Counted from the stretch's first letter, positions 51,904-59,625 are shown. The stretch: 64,000 bases of DNA from Curtobacterium sp. ISL-83 (GCF_018613895.1 NZ_JAGGPH010000002.1:186001-250000); one strand, 5' to 3'. Translations and numbers: made by a program. The notes: a model not told the origin generated them from the letters alone.

Positions 51904-52530
51904 TTGGCGCTCGACACCGCATGGGCCATCGACTGGGTGCGCCGCACCGCCGCGACGATCGACGAGCACCGTGCCGAGCTGGTCACGCTCGACCGCGAGA
52001 TCGGTGACGGCGACCACGGCGAGAACCTCGACCGCGGGTTCCGTGCGGTGCTCGAAGCCGTCGACGGCGGGTCCTTCGACACGCCCGGGGCTGTCTTCAA
52101 GACCGTGGCGACGAAGCTCATCTCGACGGTCGGCGGTGCGGCGGGGCCGCTGTTCGGGACCGCGTACCTCAAGGCTGCGCAGGCCGCGGGGGACGCCACG
52201 GAGCTCGACGCCGACGCGCTCGTCGCCGTGCTGACGGCAGCGCGCGACGGCGTGGTGTCCCGGGGGAAGGCAGCCGTCGGCGACAAGACGATGATCGACG
52301 CGTGGACGCCGGCCGTGGACGCCGCCGCAGCAGCTGCCGCGGACGGCGCGACCCCGGAGGCGGCACTCGCGGCTGCCGCCGACGCGGCCGCCGAGGGTGC
52401 GGTCTCCACCGAGCCCCTCGTGGCGCACAAGGGCCGCGCGAGCTACCTCGGCGAGCGGGCCGTCGGGCACCGTGACCCGGGCGCCCAGTCGACCGCGTAC
52501 ATCCTGCGCGCCGCGGTGGACGCGGCGTGA
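51904..52530 (+). CDS. dhaL: Dihydroxyacetone kinase, ADP-binding subunit
   Basis: 208 residues from TTG 51904 (AGAGGA upstream). LDREIGDGDHGENLDRGF (~30-47) supplies the three Asp/His magnesium ligands; VGGAAGPLFGTAY, VGDKTMIDAW and DPGAQST are DhaL family blocks. ADP stays bound and is rephosphorylated by DhaM. Overlaps dhaM by GTGA. Confidence 0.94.
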   Translation: MALDTAWAIDWVRRTAATIDEHRAELVTLDREIGDGDHGENLDRGFRAVLEAVDGGSFDTPGAVFKTVATKLISTVGGAAGPLFGTAYLKAAQAAGDATELDADALVAVLTAARDGVVSRGKAAVGDKTMIDAWTPAVDAAAAAAADGATPEAALAAAADAAAEGAVSTEPLVAHKGRASYLGERAVGHRDPGAQSTAYILRAAVDAA

Positions 52531-53270
52531 GCGTCGGCATCCTGGTCGTCTCGCACAGCGCGGCGATCGCCTCCGGCACGGTCGAACTCGCACGGCAGAT
52601 GGCGTCCGACGTCCCGATGGTCGCTGCGGGCGGCACCGAGGACGGCGGGATCGGCACGTCGTTCGACGCGATCACGGCCGGCATCGAGGAGCTCTCCGGC
52701 GCGGACGCGATCGTCGTGCTGTGCGACCTCGGGTCCGCCTACCTGACCACCGACACGGCACTGGACTTCCTGGACGAGGACGTACGGGCCCGCGTGCACG
52801 TGTCGGACGCCCCGCTGGTCGAGGGCACCGTGGCCGCCGCGGTCGCCGCCCAGACCGGCGGTGAAGTGGCCGCCGTCCTGGCCGCCGCCGCGTCCGCGGC
52901 GCGTTCCGAGGCGGACGCGGGTGGGGCCTCCAGTCCGTCCGGCGAGCAGCCTGGAGGCGGGTCACCGGCCGACGGATCGGCGCGCGGCGACGACGGCTCG
53001 GCCGGAGCTGACGATGGTTCGGTGTCCACCACCCTGCAGCTGGTCAACGAGTCGGGCCTGCACGCGCGACCCGCGGCGGAGTTCGTGAAGACCGCCGCGA
53101 AGTACGACGCCGTGGTGCGCGTGAACGGCGTGGACGCGAAGAGCCTGCTCGCCATCATGGCGCTCGCGCTGCCGAAGGGGGCGGCCGTCACGATCGAGGC
53201 GACCGGGGCGGACGCCACCGACGCCGTCGCCGCGCTCGAGGCGCTGGTGCGCGCGGGCTTCGGGGAGTAG
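52527..53270 (+). CDS. dhaM: PTS-dependent dihydroxyacetone kinase phosphotransferase subunit DhaM with fused HPr domain
   Basis: 247 residues. Residues 1-130 are an EIIA-Man-type domain with active His in VVSHSAAIA (His 10). A ~45-residue Gly/Ser/Asp linker leads to an HPr domain (~170-247) with the phospho-His in NESGLHARPAAEFVKTA. E. coli DhaM also carries an EI-like part; here only EIIA and HPr are present, so phosphate must come from a general enzyme I encoded elsewhere. Confidence 0.92.
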   Translation: MSVGILVVSHSAAIASGTVELARQMASDVPMVAAGGTEDGGIGTSFDAITAGIEELSGADAIVVLCDLGSAYLTTDTALDFLDEDVRARVHVSDAPLVEGTVAAAVAAQTGGEVAAVLAAAASAARSEADAGGASSPSGEQPGGGSPADGSARGDDGSAGADDGSVSTTLQLVNESGLHARPAAEFVKTAAKYDAVVRVNGVDAKSLLAIMALALPKGAAVTIEATGADATDAVAALEALVRAGFGE

Positions 53271-53304
53271 CGGCACCGGGTCCCCTCGACCGCGCCCGGT
53301 CCGG

Positions 53305-53420
53305 GTCGACGGGACGGGGCCGTGTCGACCGGGCCGTGTCGACCGGACCGTGTCGACCGGACCGGACCGTGTCGACCGGACCGGGCCGACCGGACCGGGC
53401 CGACCGGACCGGGCCGTGTC
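53305..53420. repeat. Short imperfect tandem repeat CGACCGGACCGTGT
   Basis: About eight units of 10-15 bases built from cgaccgg, accg and ccgtgt words between the convergent dhaM and TetR genes. No spacers or coding signals. Confidence 0.85.
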
Positions 53421-53425
53421 GGTGC

Positions 53426-54049
53426 TCAGTCGGCCGTGATGGTCACGGTCGTGGCGAGGTCCACGTCGGACGGGCCACCCGCGACCCCGGCGTCGCTGAG
53501 CAGCACGGCGCCGAAGACCGCGCTCCAGAACGTGCGAGCATCCCGTCCGGTGCCGTTCGCGCTCGACCAGGAGCGCTCGGCGAGGACCCGGTCGAGGTAC
53601 CGCTCGGACTGCCGGAACAGCACCGCGAGGAGCTCCCGCACCCGTGCCCGCTGGGCATCGTCCGCACTCGTTCCCAGGGCGTGCACGACGAGCGTCGTCG
53701 ACGGCATCGCCAGCGCGGTGCGGGCCAGGGCGCGTCGGAACCCGTCCGCCGTCCGTGCTCGGCGCCCGGCGGCCTGCAGGCGCGCGGTGTCGCGGAGGAA
53801 CAGGGCGAACGACGCGTCGAGCACCAGGCGGTCCTTCGAGCCGAAGTGGTGCGTGATCTGGTTCGGGTAGACACCCGCGGCACGGGCGATGGCGCTCACG
53901 GTGACCGTGGCGCCGCGTGGCACCGCGCCGGGTCGTGCGCTGCCGGTGTCCGTGGCGCTGCCCGCCAACAGCCCGGCCGTCGCCGCGAGGATCCGAGCAC
54001 GGGTCGCGGCCCCTCTGGTGTTCGACGAGCCGTCACCGGTGGTTGCCAT
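53426..54049 (-). CDS. TetR family transcriptional regulator
   Basis: 207 residues. The N-terminal helix-turn-helix is TVSAIARAAGVYPNQITHHFGSKDRLV (~50-77); the start of the DNA-binding domain (AATRARILAATAGLL) is separated from it by an unusual ~18-residue insert (SATDTGSARPGAVPRG). The C-terminal half should bind an effector. Divergent from the ketoacyl synthase gene by 54 bases that contain two operator-like palindromes; its own -10 box lies in one of them, so autorepression is likely. Confidence 0.88.
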   Translation of the reverse strand: MATTGDGSSNTRGAATRARILAATAGLLAGSATDTGSARPGAVPRGATVTVSAIARAAGVYPNQITHHFGSKDRLVLDASFALFLRDTARLQAAGRRARTADGFRRALARTALAMPSTTLVVHALGTSADDAQRARVRELLAVLFRQSERYLDRVLAERSWSSANGTGRDARTFWSAVFGAVLLSDAGVAGGPSDVDLATTVTITAD

Positions 54050-54055
54050 GTCGGA

Positions 54056-54061
54056 ATTGTA
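54056..54061 (-). promoter_or_regulatory. -10 box TACAAT of the TetR gene
   Basis: TACAAT, six bases (tccgac), ATG 54049 on the minus strand; leaderless and embedded in operator 1. Confidence 0.65.
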
Positions 54062-54071
54062 CGTGGTACAA
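54057..54071. promoter_or_regulatory. TetR-type operator 1, TTGTAC-GTG-GTACAA
   Basis: Perfect 6-base arms with a 3-base centre in the divergent TetR/ketoacyl-synthase region; overlaps the TetR gene's -10. Confidence 0.75.
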
Positions 54072-54077
54072 CTCAAC

Positions 54078-54092
54078 TTGTTCAACGTACAA
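54078..54092. promoter_or_regulatory. TetR-type operator 2, TTGTTC-AAC-GTACAA
   Basis: Same architecture as operator 1 with one arm mismatch, exactly 21 bases (two helical turns) further on and just before the AAGGAG of the ketoacyl synthase gene. Confidence 0.7.
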
Positions 54093-54103
54093 GAAGGAGC
54101 CCC

Positions 54104-55336
54104 ATGGAGATCGCGATCACCGGCTACGGCGCCGTCACCCCGTTCGGCCACGGCGTCGACGCCCTGTGGGACGGCCTGCGCGCGGGCCGCTCCGGCGTCC
54201 GGGCCCTGCCGCACGAGGGTCCGCTCTGGGACCAGGTGCCGATCCGCATCGGGGCACCGGCTGTCCTCGATGCCGACGACGCCCTCGGGCGGGTCCGTGC
54301 GCGTCGGCTCGACCGGAGTCAGCAGCTCGCGCTCGTCGCCGCGGAGGAGGCCTGGGCGGATGCCGGCGCGCCCGACGTCGAGGGGGACCGGCTCGCGGTC
54401 GTGATGGGCACCGGGATCGGGGGAGTGGAGACGCTGCTCGACGCCCACGACGTGCTCGGCGCATCCGGGGCACGTCGGGTGTCGCCCCGCACCGTCCCGA
54501 TGCTCATGGCGAACGCGGCGGCCGCGCAGGTCAGCATCGCCTTCGGGGCACGGGGTGGCGCCTACACGACCGTCTCGGCCTGCGCCTCCGGCGCCGAGGC
54601 GATCGCCATCGCCGCGCGACTCATCGTGACGGGGGAGGCGGACGTCGTGATCGCCGGTGGCACGGAGGCCGCGGTGACGCCCGTCACGCTGGCCTCGTTC
54701 GCGCAGTCCCAGGCCCTCGCGAAGCCCGACCGCGACGGCGACGGCGACGACCCGGCGTCCCTCAGCCGCCCGTTCGACGTCGACCGGCGCGGGTTCGTGC
54801 TCGGCGAGGGTGCCGGGATCGTCGTGCTCGAGCGTGCCGACCACGCCGCTGCCCGCGGACGGCGCGGCCACGGGGTGCTCGCCGGGTGGGGGATCACCTC
54901 GGACGCCCACCACGTCACGGCACCGCTCACCGACGGCAGCGAACAGGAGCGGGCGATGCGTGCCGCGATCCGGATGGCCGGTCTCACCGGCACGGACATC
55001 GACCACGTCGACGCGCACGCGACCGGGACCGTGATCGGCGACGTCGGCGAGGCCGCGGCGATCGTCCGGGCCGTCGGCACGCACGCGCTCGTCACGGCAC
55101 CGAAGGGCTCGCTCGGCCACCTGTTCGGAGCGGCGGGTGCCGTCGAGTCGATCCTGACGCTCCGCGCGCTCGAGACGGGATCCGTGCCACCGACCCGCAA
55201 CCTGGAGCACCTGGACCCCGCGGTGGAGCTCGACGTCGTGTCCGGGCAGGCGCGGACCGCTCCACTCCGGGCGGCGCTCAACAACTCGTTCGGGTTCGGG
55301 GGTCAGAACGCCGCACTGGTGTTCACCGCCGTCTGA
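54104..55336 (+). CDS. Beta-ketoacyl-ACP synthase (KAS II / FabF-like), stand-alone
   Basis: 410 residues, thiolase fold. The nucleophile Cys is in VSACASGAEA (~163-172); the two His and the Lys appear in DAHATGT (family norm EAHGTGT or DALGTST), APKGSLGHLFGAAGA and NNSFGFGGQNA. All catalytic residues are kept. It condenses malonyl-ACP with an acyl group, but no ACP, ketoreductase or other fatty-acid gene is adjacent; only the TetR repressor is. A polyketide-type or membrane-lipid adjusting role is possible. AAGGAG precedes ATG 54104. Confidence 0.9.
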   Translation: MEIAITGYGAVTPFGHGVDALWDGLRAGRSGVRALPHEGPLWDQVPIRIGAPAVLDADDALGRVRARRLDRSQQLALVAAEEAWADAGAPDVEGDRLAVVMGTGIGGVETLLDAHDVLGASGARRVSPRTVPMLMANAAAAQVSIAFGARGGAYTTVSACASGAEAIAIAARLIVTGEADVVIAGGTEAAVTPVTLASFAQSQALAKPDRDGDGDDPASLSRPFDVDRRGFVLGEGAGIVVLERADHAAARGRRGHGVLAGWGITSDAHHVTAPLTDGSEQERAMRAAIRMAGLTGTDIDHVDAHATGTVIGDVGEAAAIVRAVGTHALVTAPKGSLGHLFGAAGAVESILTLRALETGSVPPTRNLEHLDPAVELDVVSGQARTAPLRAALNNSFGFGGQNAALVFTAV

Positions 55337-55372
55337 CGGCTGGACCGGGCGGGCGCCGTCCCGCCGCCACGG

Positions 55373-56212
55373 TCAGGCGTGCTGCGGCGTGAGGTCCTGC
55401 AGGCCCGTGACGCGGAGCAGGTCGAGCTTCGCGGCGTCCTCGCTCCCCGGGACGGTCGTGTAGACGACGATCCGGAGGTCGCCGCCGGGCACGCTGAGCA
55501 CGTCGCAGTCGATCTCGATCGGCCCCACCGGCGTGCGCACCACCTTCCGGCTGGTCCGGTGCTCCGCGATCCGGCCGGTCTCCCACCGCCGCTCGAACTC
55601 GGGAGAGCCCCGGCGGAGCCGCGACACGAGCTCGGCCAGTCCACGGTCTGCCGGGTAGCGCCCGAGCGCTGCGCGCAGGTCCGCGACCAGGTCGCTGGAG
55701 AAGTCCTCCTGGTGCTGGTCGTCCCAGTCCACCCCGTCGTGCCCGTGCATGAAGTGGCGCCAGACGAGGTTCCGGTCGATCCCGGTGTACCGCGCCGGGT
55801 CACCGTTCACGGCGGCCCAGAGGTCGTTCCACAACACGATGTCATGGGTCGCGGTGAAGACCGCCAACGGGACGTCGCCGAGCCGGTCGACGATCCGCTG
55901 CACCCCTGGCGTCACGTGCCGCGGGACCATCCGGGGCGACGGTGGGGCCACGCACGCCACGCGGCACAGGTGGTCGCGCTCCGCTTCACTCAGCCGCAAC
56001 GCCGTGGCCAGCGCCGACAGCAGCTGTGGCGACGGGTTCGTGGCGCGCCCCTGTTCGAGTCGGACGACGTAGTCGACGCTCACGCCGGCCAGCGCCGCGA
56101 GCTCCTCGCGACGGAGTCCGGGGGTGCGTCGACCGGGGCCGGCCGGCAGTCCGACCTCCTCGGGTCGGACCCGGTCGCGCCAGGACCGCAGGACGTCCGC
56201 GAACTCGCTCAT
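55373..56212 (-). CDS. XRE-type regulator with MmyB-like ligand domain
   Basis: 279 residues. N-terminal helix-turn-helix RREELAALAGVSVDYVVRLEQGRATNPSPQLL (split: LAALAGVSVDYVVRLEQG at ~38-55). The remainder (HDIVLWNDLWAAVNGDP...DLRAALGRYP...FERRWE...) is the MmyB-like PAS-related domain. Such regulators commonly control a divergent oxidoreductase; here an SDR gene starts 102 bases away on the other strand. Convergent with the ketoacyl synthase gene. Confidence 0.9.
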   Translation of the reverse strand: MSEFADVLRSWRDRVRPEEVGLPAGPGRRTPGLRREELAALAGVSVDYVVRLEQGRATNPSPQLLSALATALRLSEAERDHLCRVACVAPPSPRMVPRHVTPGVQRIVDRLGDVPLAVFTATHDIVLWNDLWAAVNGDPARYTGIDRNLVWRHFMHGHDGVDWDDQHQEDFSSDLVADLRAALGRYPADRGLAELVSRLRRGSPEFERRWETGRIAEHRTSRKVVRTPVGPIEIDCDVLSVPGGDLRIVVYTTVPGSEDAAKLDLLRVTGLQDLTPQHA

Positions 56213-56301
56213 GTGCCCATCTTCTCCCGGACTCCGGAAACGGTCCTGGTACTCGTGGTCCCCCTGTCGCTCCGTGCCTGGGGGAGCCCGGCCTCAAGGT
56301 G

Positions 56302-56307
56302 CAGGCT
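56302..56307 (+). promoter_or_regulatory. -10-like CAGGCT of the SDR gene
   Basis: CAGGCT, seven bases (cggggac), ATG 56315; same spacing as the other leaderless genes, one base off TAGGCT. Confidence 0.45.
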
Positions 56308-56314
56308 CGGGGAC

Positions 56315-56995
56315 ATGACCACCACACTCATCACCGGAGCCAACCGCAGCCTGGGCCTCGAGACCACCCGCCGACTGATCGACGCCGGCCACACCGTGTA
56401 CGCCGGGATGCGCGACCCCGCCAGCGGCGACGAGGCCCGCGCGCTCGGCGCCCACGTCGTCCAGCTCGACGTCACCGACCAGGCGAGCGTCGACGCCGCG
56501 ATCACGTCCCTGCCCGAGCTCGACGTGCTCGTGAACAACGCCGGGATCCTCGGCACCTCGTTCGGGGTCGACGACCTCGACGCGAGCGCCATGACAGCGG
56601 TGCTGGACACGAACGTGACCGGCATCGTCCGGGTGACGCAGGCCGCTCTGCCGCTCCTCCGCGCCTCGGACCACCCCGTGATCGTGAACGTCGCGTCCGG
56701 CGTCGGGTTCGCCCGGTGGCTCTCGACGCCCGGGCACGACGAGTACCCCGTCCCGGCGATCCCGTACGCCGCGTCGAAGGCCGCGGTGATCGCGCTGACC
56801 GTGCAGTACGCCAAGAACCTGCCCGGGTTCCGGGTGAACGCGAGCGACCCCGGGTACACCGCGACCGAGTTCAACGGGTTCGGCGGCCACCAGACGATCA
56901 CCGAGGGCACGGACGCCACCGTGGCGCTCGCGACCATCGGTGCGGACGGCCCGACCGGCGAGTTCCACTCGCGCACGGGGCGCATCGACTACTGA
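56315..56995 (+). CDS. SDR family NAD(P)-dependent oxidoreductase
   Basis: 226 residues. LITGANRSLGLETTRRL (TGxxxxxG near the N-terminus), LVNNAGILG, and YAASKAAV with the catalytic Tyr/Lys; the Ser lies in NVASGVGFA. The PGYTATEFNG segment is typical of carbonyl-reductase-like SDRs. Divergent from the XRE/MmyB regulator, its likely controller. Substrate unknown. Confidence 0.88.
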   Translation: MTTTLITGANRSLGLETTRRLIDAGHTVYAGMRDPASGDEARALGAHVVQLDVTDQASVDAAITSLPELDVLVNNAGILGTSFGVDDLDASAMTAVLDTNVTGIVRVTQAALPLLRASDHPVIVNVASGVGFARWLSTPGHDEYPVPAIPYAASKAAVIALTVQYAKNLPGFRVNASDPGYTATEFNGFGGHQTITEGTDATVALATIGADGPTGEFHSRTGRIDY

Positions 56996-57215
56996 GTCGA
57001 CGGCCGCCGGACCGGTTCCCGACAGCCCGCTCCCGGGGTCGTTCGGGGCCGGTCCCGGCCCGTACTGGTGCCACTGTCCCGGCCACGATCCTCCGCAGAC
57101 CGCACTGCATCGATCCACGCCCAGCGGCAGCCGAGTTGCGTCCCCGGCGGACGAGGCAACGGACGACCACCCGTCGTTCCCGAGCCGCCGAACACCGCAA
57201 CCCGAAGGAGACACC

Positions 57216-58070
57216 ATGATCAACTCCACCTCCGTGAACAGCCTCTTCGACGCCCGCGTGGTCGACAACGCCGGCGACAAGGTCGGCACCGTCAAGCAGG
57301 TCTACCTCGACGACGACTCGGGCCAGCCGCTCTTCGTCAGCGTCGCCACCGGACTGTTCGGGACCTCCGAGTCCTTCGTCCCGCTCGAGGGTGCGGACCT
57401 CACGGGCGACCTGCTCCGCGTGCACTACGGCAAGGACCAGGTCAAGGACGCGCCGCGCATCGACGCCGACGGCTCGCTGTCCGAGGACGAGCAGGACACC
57501 TTGTTCCAGCACTACGGCCTCGCCGGTTCCTCGGCTGGTCACACGGACTTCGCCGGTACCGCCGGTGACCGTCTCGGGGCGGACGACACCGAGGGCGGCG
57601 GCACGGTCGCCGGCGGCTTCGACGGCGTCGGCACCACCACGGGCGCCGGTCACGACACCTCCGGCCCGAACACCGACGACGCGATGACCCGCTCCGAGGA
57701 GCGCCTCAACGTCGGCACGCAGAACGTGCAGACGGGCCGTGCTCGCCTCCGCAAGCACATCGTCACCGAGGAGCAGCAGGTCACGGTCCCCGTGCAGCAC
57801 GAGGAAGTGCGCCTCGAGCGCGAGCCCATCACCGACGCCAACGCCGGTGCAGCCCTCGACGGCCCCGACCTCTCCGAGGAGGAGCACGCCGTCACCCTCA
57901 ACGAGGAGCGCGTCGTCGTCGACAAGGAGACCGTCCCGGTCGAGCGCGTGCGCCTCGGCAAGGAGACCGTCACCGAGCAGGAGCACGTCTCCGAGCAGGT
58001 CGCCCACGAAGAGGTGACGCTCGACCAGGACGGCGACGTCCGCGGGACCGGCGACACCACCGGTCGCTGA
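57216..58070 (+). CDS. PRC-barrel plus DUF2382 stress protein
   Basis: 284 residues. Residues 1-100 are a PRC barrel (DARVVDNAGDKVGTVKQVY) paralogous to the protein at 8644-9000; 100-150 a Gly/Thr linker; ~155-270 a DUF2382 (YsnF/AvaK) domain with SEERLNVGTQNVQTGRARLRK and the repeating V-x-V-x-x-E-E-V pattern. GAAGGAG precedes ATG. DUF2382 proteins are general-stress proteins in Gram-positives. Ends at a strong terminator. Confidence 0.9.
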   Translation: MINSTSVNSLFDARVVDNAGDKVGTVKQVYLDDDSGQPLFVSVATGLFGTSESFVPLEGADLTGDLLRVHYGKDQVKDAPRIDADGSLSEDEQDTLFQHYGLAGSSAGHTDFAGTAGDRLGADDTEGGGTVAGGFDGVGTTTGAGHDTSGPNTDDAMTRSEERLNVGTQNVQTGRARLRKHIVTEEQQVTVPVQHEEVRLEREPITDANAGAALDGPDLSEEEHAVTLNEERVVVDKETVPVERVRLGKETVTEQEHVSEQVAHEEVTLDQDGDVRGTGDTTGR

Positions 58071-58085
58071 CCCGACCACAGGACC

Positions 58086-58125
58086 GACGGGAGGCACGTG
58101 GCGGCATCGCCACGTGCCTCCCGTC
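58086..58125. terminator. Strong hairpin terminator after the DUF2382 gene
   Basis: Arms GACGGGAGGCACGTGGC and its complement around ggcatc, 15 bases after the stop. Confidence 0.9.
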
Positions 58126-58144
58126 CGTCGTCGGTCGGCTCTGT

Positions 58145-58150
58145 CAGGAT
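58145..58150 (+). promoter_or_regulatory. -10 box CAGGAT of the alcohol dehydrogenase
   Basis: CAGGAT, six bases (ggcggc), GTG 58157; leaderless layout. Confidence 0.5.
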
Positions 58151-58156
58151 GGCGGC

Positions 58157-59188
58157 GTGCGCGCCGTCCAGTACAGCTCCTTCGGATCCGTCCCCACCAT
58201 CGTGGAGGTCGACGACCCGACCGCCCCCGACGACGGGGTGGTCGTCCGGGTGGCCGCCACCGGCGTGTGCCGGAGCGACTGGCACGCCTGGAAGGGCCAC
58301 GACGACTCGGTCCGCCTGCCGCACGTCCCCGGCCACGAGTTCGCCGGGATCGTGTCCTCGGTCGGGTCCGGCGTGACCCGGTTCGCCGTCGGGGACCGTG
58401 TCACCGCGCCCTTCGTGTTCGCCTGCGGGATGTGCGAGGAGTGCCTCGCCGGGGCCACGCAGGTCTGCACGCGGCAGGAGCAGCCCGGGTTCACGCTGCC
58501 CGGGTCGTGGGCGGAGTCGCTCGTCGTGCCGCACGCCGACGTGAACCTCGTCGCCTTGCCGGACACCGTCGGGTACGCGGAGGCCGCGGGACTGGGGTGT
58601 CGGTTCGGCACCGCACACCACGCGCTGCACGCGCGCGGCCGGATCGCTCCGGGGGAGTGGGTCGCCATCGTGGGCTGCGGGGGAGTCGGACTCTCCGCGG
58701 TGATCGTCGCCGTCGCCGCCGGCGCCCGCGTGGTCGCGACTGACATATCACCGGTGGCGCTCGCGCGGGCGGAAGCCCTCGGAGCGGTGACGGTGCCGTT
58801 CGACGACGACGCGCCAGAATCGATCCGGCGCATCACCGGAGGCGGTGCCCACCTGTCGGTCGACGCGTACGGCAGCCGGGCGACCTCGGTGGCGGCCGTC
58901 GCGACGCTGCGGCCGCGGGGGAGGCACGTGCAGGTCGGGCTGTTGCTCGACGACGAGGCCACGCCGGCGATCCCGATGGGACGGGTCATCGCCGAGGAAC
59001 TCGAACTGCTCGGCAGTCACGGCATGGCGGTCGGTGAGTACGCGGCGATGCTCGAAGACGTCGTCGCCGGGCGGTTGCGGCCGGCGGAGTCCATCGGTCG
59101 GACGATCGCGTTCGAGGAACTCCCCGAGGCGCTCGTGGCGATGGACGGACCGGCAGCGGGGGCCGGGATGACGGTGGCGGTGTTCTGA
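58157..59188 (+). CDS. Zinc-dependent medium-chain alcohol dehydrogenase
   Basis: 343 residues. Catalytic zinc ligands in GVCRSDWH (Cys 38) and PGHEFAG; structural zinc Cys set CGMCEECLAGATQVC (~90-104); NAD site VGCGGVGLSAV (~171). GSWAESLVVPHADVN and the C-terminal FEELPEAL block place it in the general ADH/threonine-dehydrogenase-like branch (often annotated alcohol dehydrogenase catalytic domain protein). Substrate unknown. Confidence 0.9.
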   Translation: MRAVQYSSFGSVPTIVEVDDPTAPDDGVVVRVAATGVCRSDWHAWKGHDDSVRLPHVPGHEFAGIVSSVGSGVTRFAVGDRVTAPFVFACGMCEECLAGATQVCTRQEQPGFTLPGSWAESLVVPHADVNLVALPDTVGYAEAAGLGCRFGTAHHALHARGRIAPGEWVAIVGCGGVGLSAVIVAVAAGARVVATDISPVALARAEALGAVTVPFDDDAPESIRRITGGGAHLSVDAYGSRATSVAAVATLRPRGRHVQVGLLLDDEATPAIPMGRVIAEELELLGSHGMAVGEYAAMLEDVVAGRLRPAESIGRTIAFEELPEALVAMDGPAAGAGMTVAVF

Positions 59189-59387
59189 GACTGTCGCGGG
59201 CGTGCGAGCGGGTTGGATCCACCTGAGTTGACATAATATGCATTATCGGCGCACACTTGCGCAGCTTCAGGACTGACTGGGAGCACGCGATGCGTTCGGA
59301 ACGAACGATGGCAGACCCGGTTCGGGATCCACGCGGATCACGAACCAGATCTGCCCGCACACCGACCGAAGTCGGATGTGGAGTCCG
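59189..59387. other. Intergenic region around the dif-like site
   Basis: 199 bases. Besides the dif-like site it has GTTCG-GAA-CGAAC (59294-59306) and a longer hairpin GGTTCGGGATCC ... GGATCACGAACC (59319-59346). No gene seen. Confidence 0.6.
59226..59253 (-). other. dif: dif-like XerC/XerD recombination site
   Basis: On the minus strand the 28 bases read TGCGCCGATAA, TGCATA, TTATGTCAACT: two 11-base arms around a 6-base centre, the layout of dif. E. coli dif has arms GGTGCGCATAA and TTATGTTAAAT around TGTATA; the XerD arm matches in 8 of 11 positions and the inner ATAA...TTAT is identical. It is an island of AT in a very GC-rich intergenic region. Confidence 0.82.
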
Positions 59388-59564
59388 TCAGGACGGGTCG
59401 CCGGCCTCCGGCTGCTCGGAGCCGGTCGGGACGTCCTCGGCGTCGACTTCCAGCGACGCGTGCTCGTCGCCGTCCTCGTGGAGGGTTGCCGGGTCGGTGT
59501 CCGGCTGCTCGGGCGCTTCGGACTGCGTGGTCTCTTCGGCCGGATCCGGCTGGCTGTAGCTCAT
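59388..59564 (-). CDS. Small acidic protein, hypothetical
   Basis: 58 residues starting MSYSQPDPAEETTQ, rich in Glu, Asp, Pro, Thr; likely disordered. TAGCGT stands 7 bases before ATG 59564 on the minus strand with no Shine-Dalgarno, so it is probably leaderless. An in-frame upstream extension exists but would pass through the promoter. Function unknown. Confidence 0.55.
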   Translation of the reverse strand: MSYSQPDPAEETTQSEAPEQPDTDPATLHEDGDEHASLEVDAEDVPTGSEQPEAGDPS

Positions 59565-59571
59565 GGTCGGG

Positions 59572-59577
59572 ACGCTA
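59572..59577 (-). promoter_or_regulatory. -10 box TAGCGT of the small acidic protein
   Basis: TAGCGT, seven bases (cccgacc), ATG 59564 on the minus strand. Confidence 0.6.
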
Positions 59578-59625
59578 CGCGGACGCACCTGGGCGATGCG
59601 GAGCTGCCGGGGTGCCCCGGGAAGG

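Noticed and set aside
59226..59253. Sigma-70 promoter, because TTGACA is present
   Set aside because: No -10 box at 16-19 bases from TTGACA and no gene follows on that strand; the symmetric arm-6-arm layout fits dif better.
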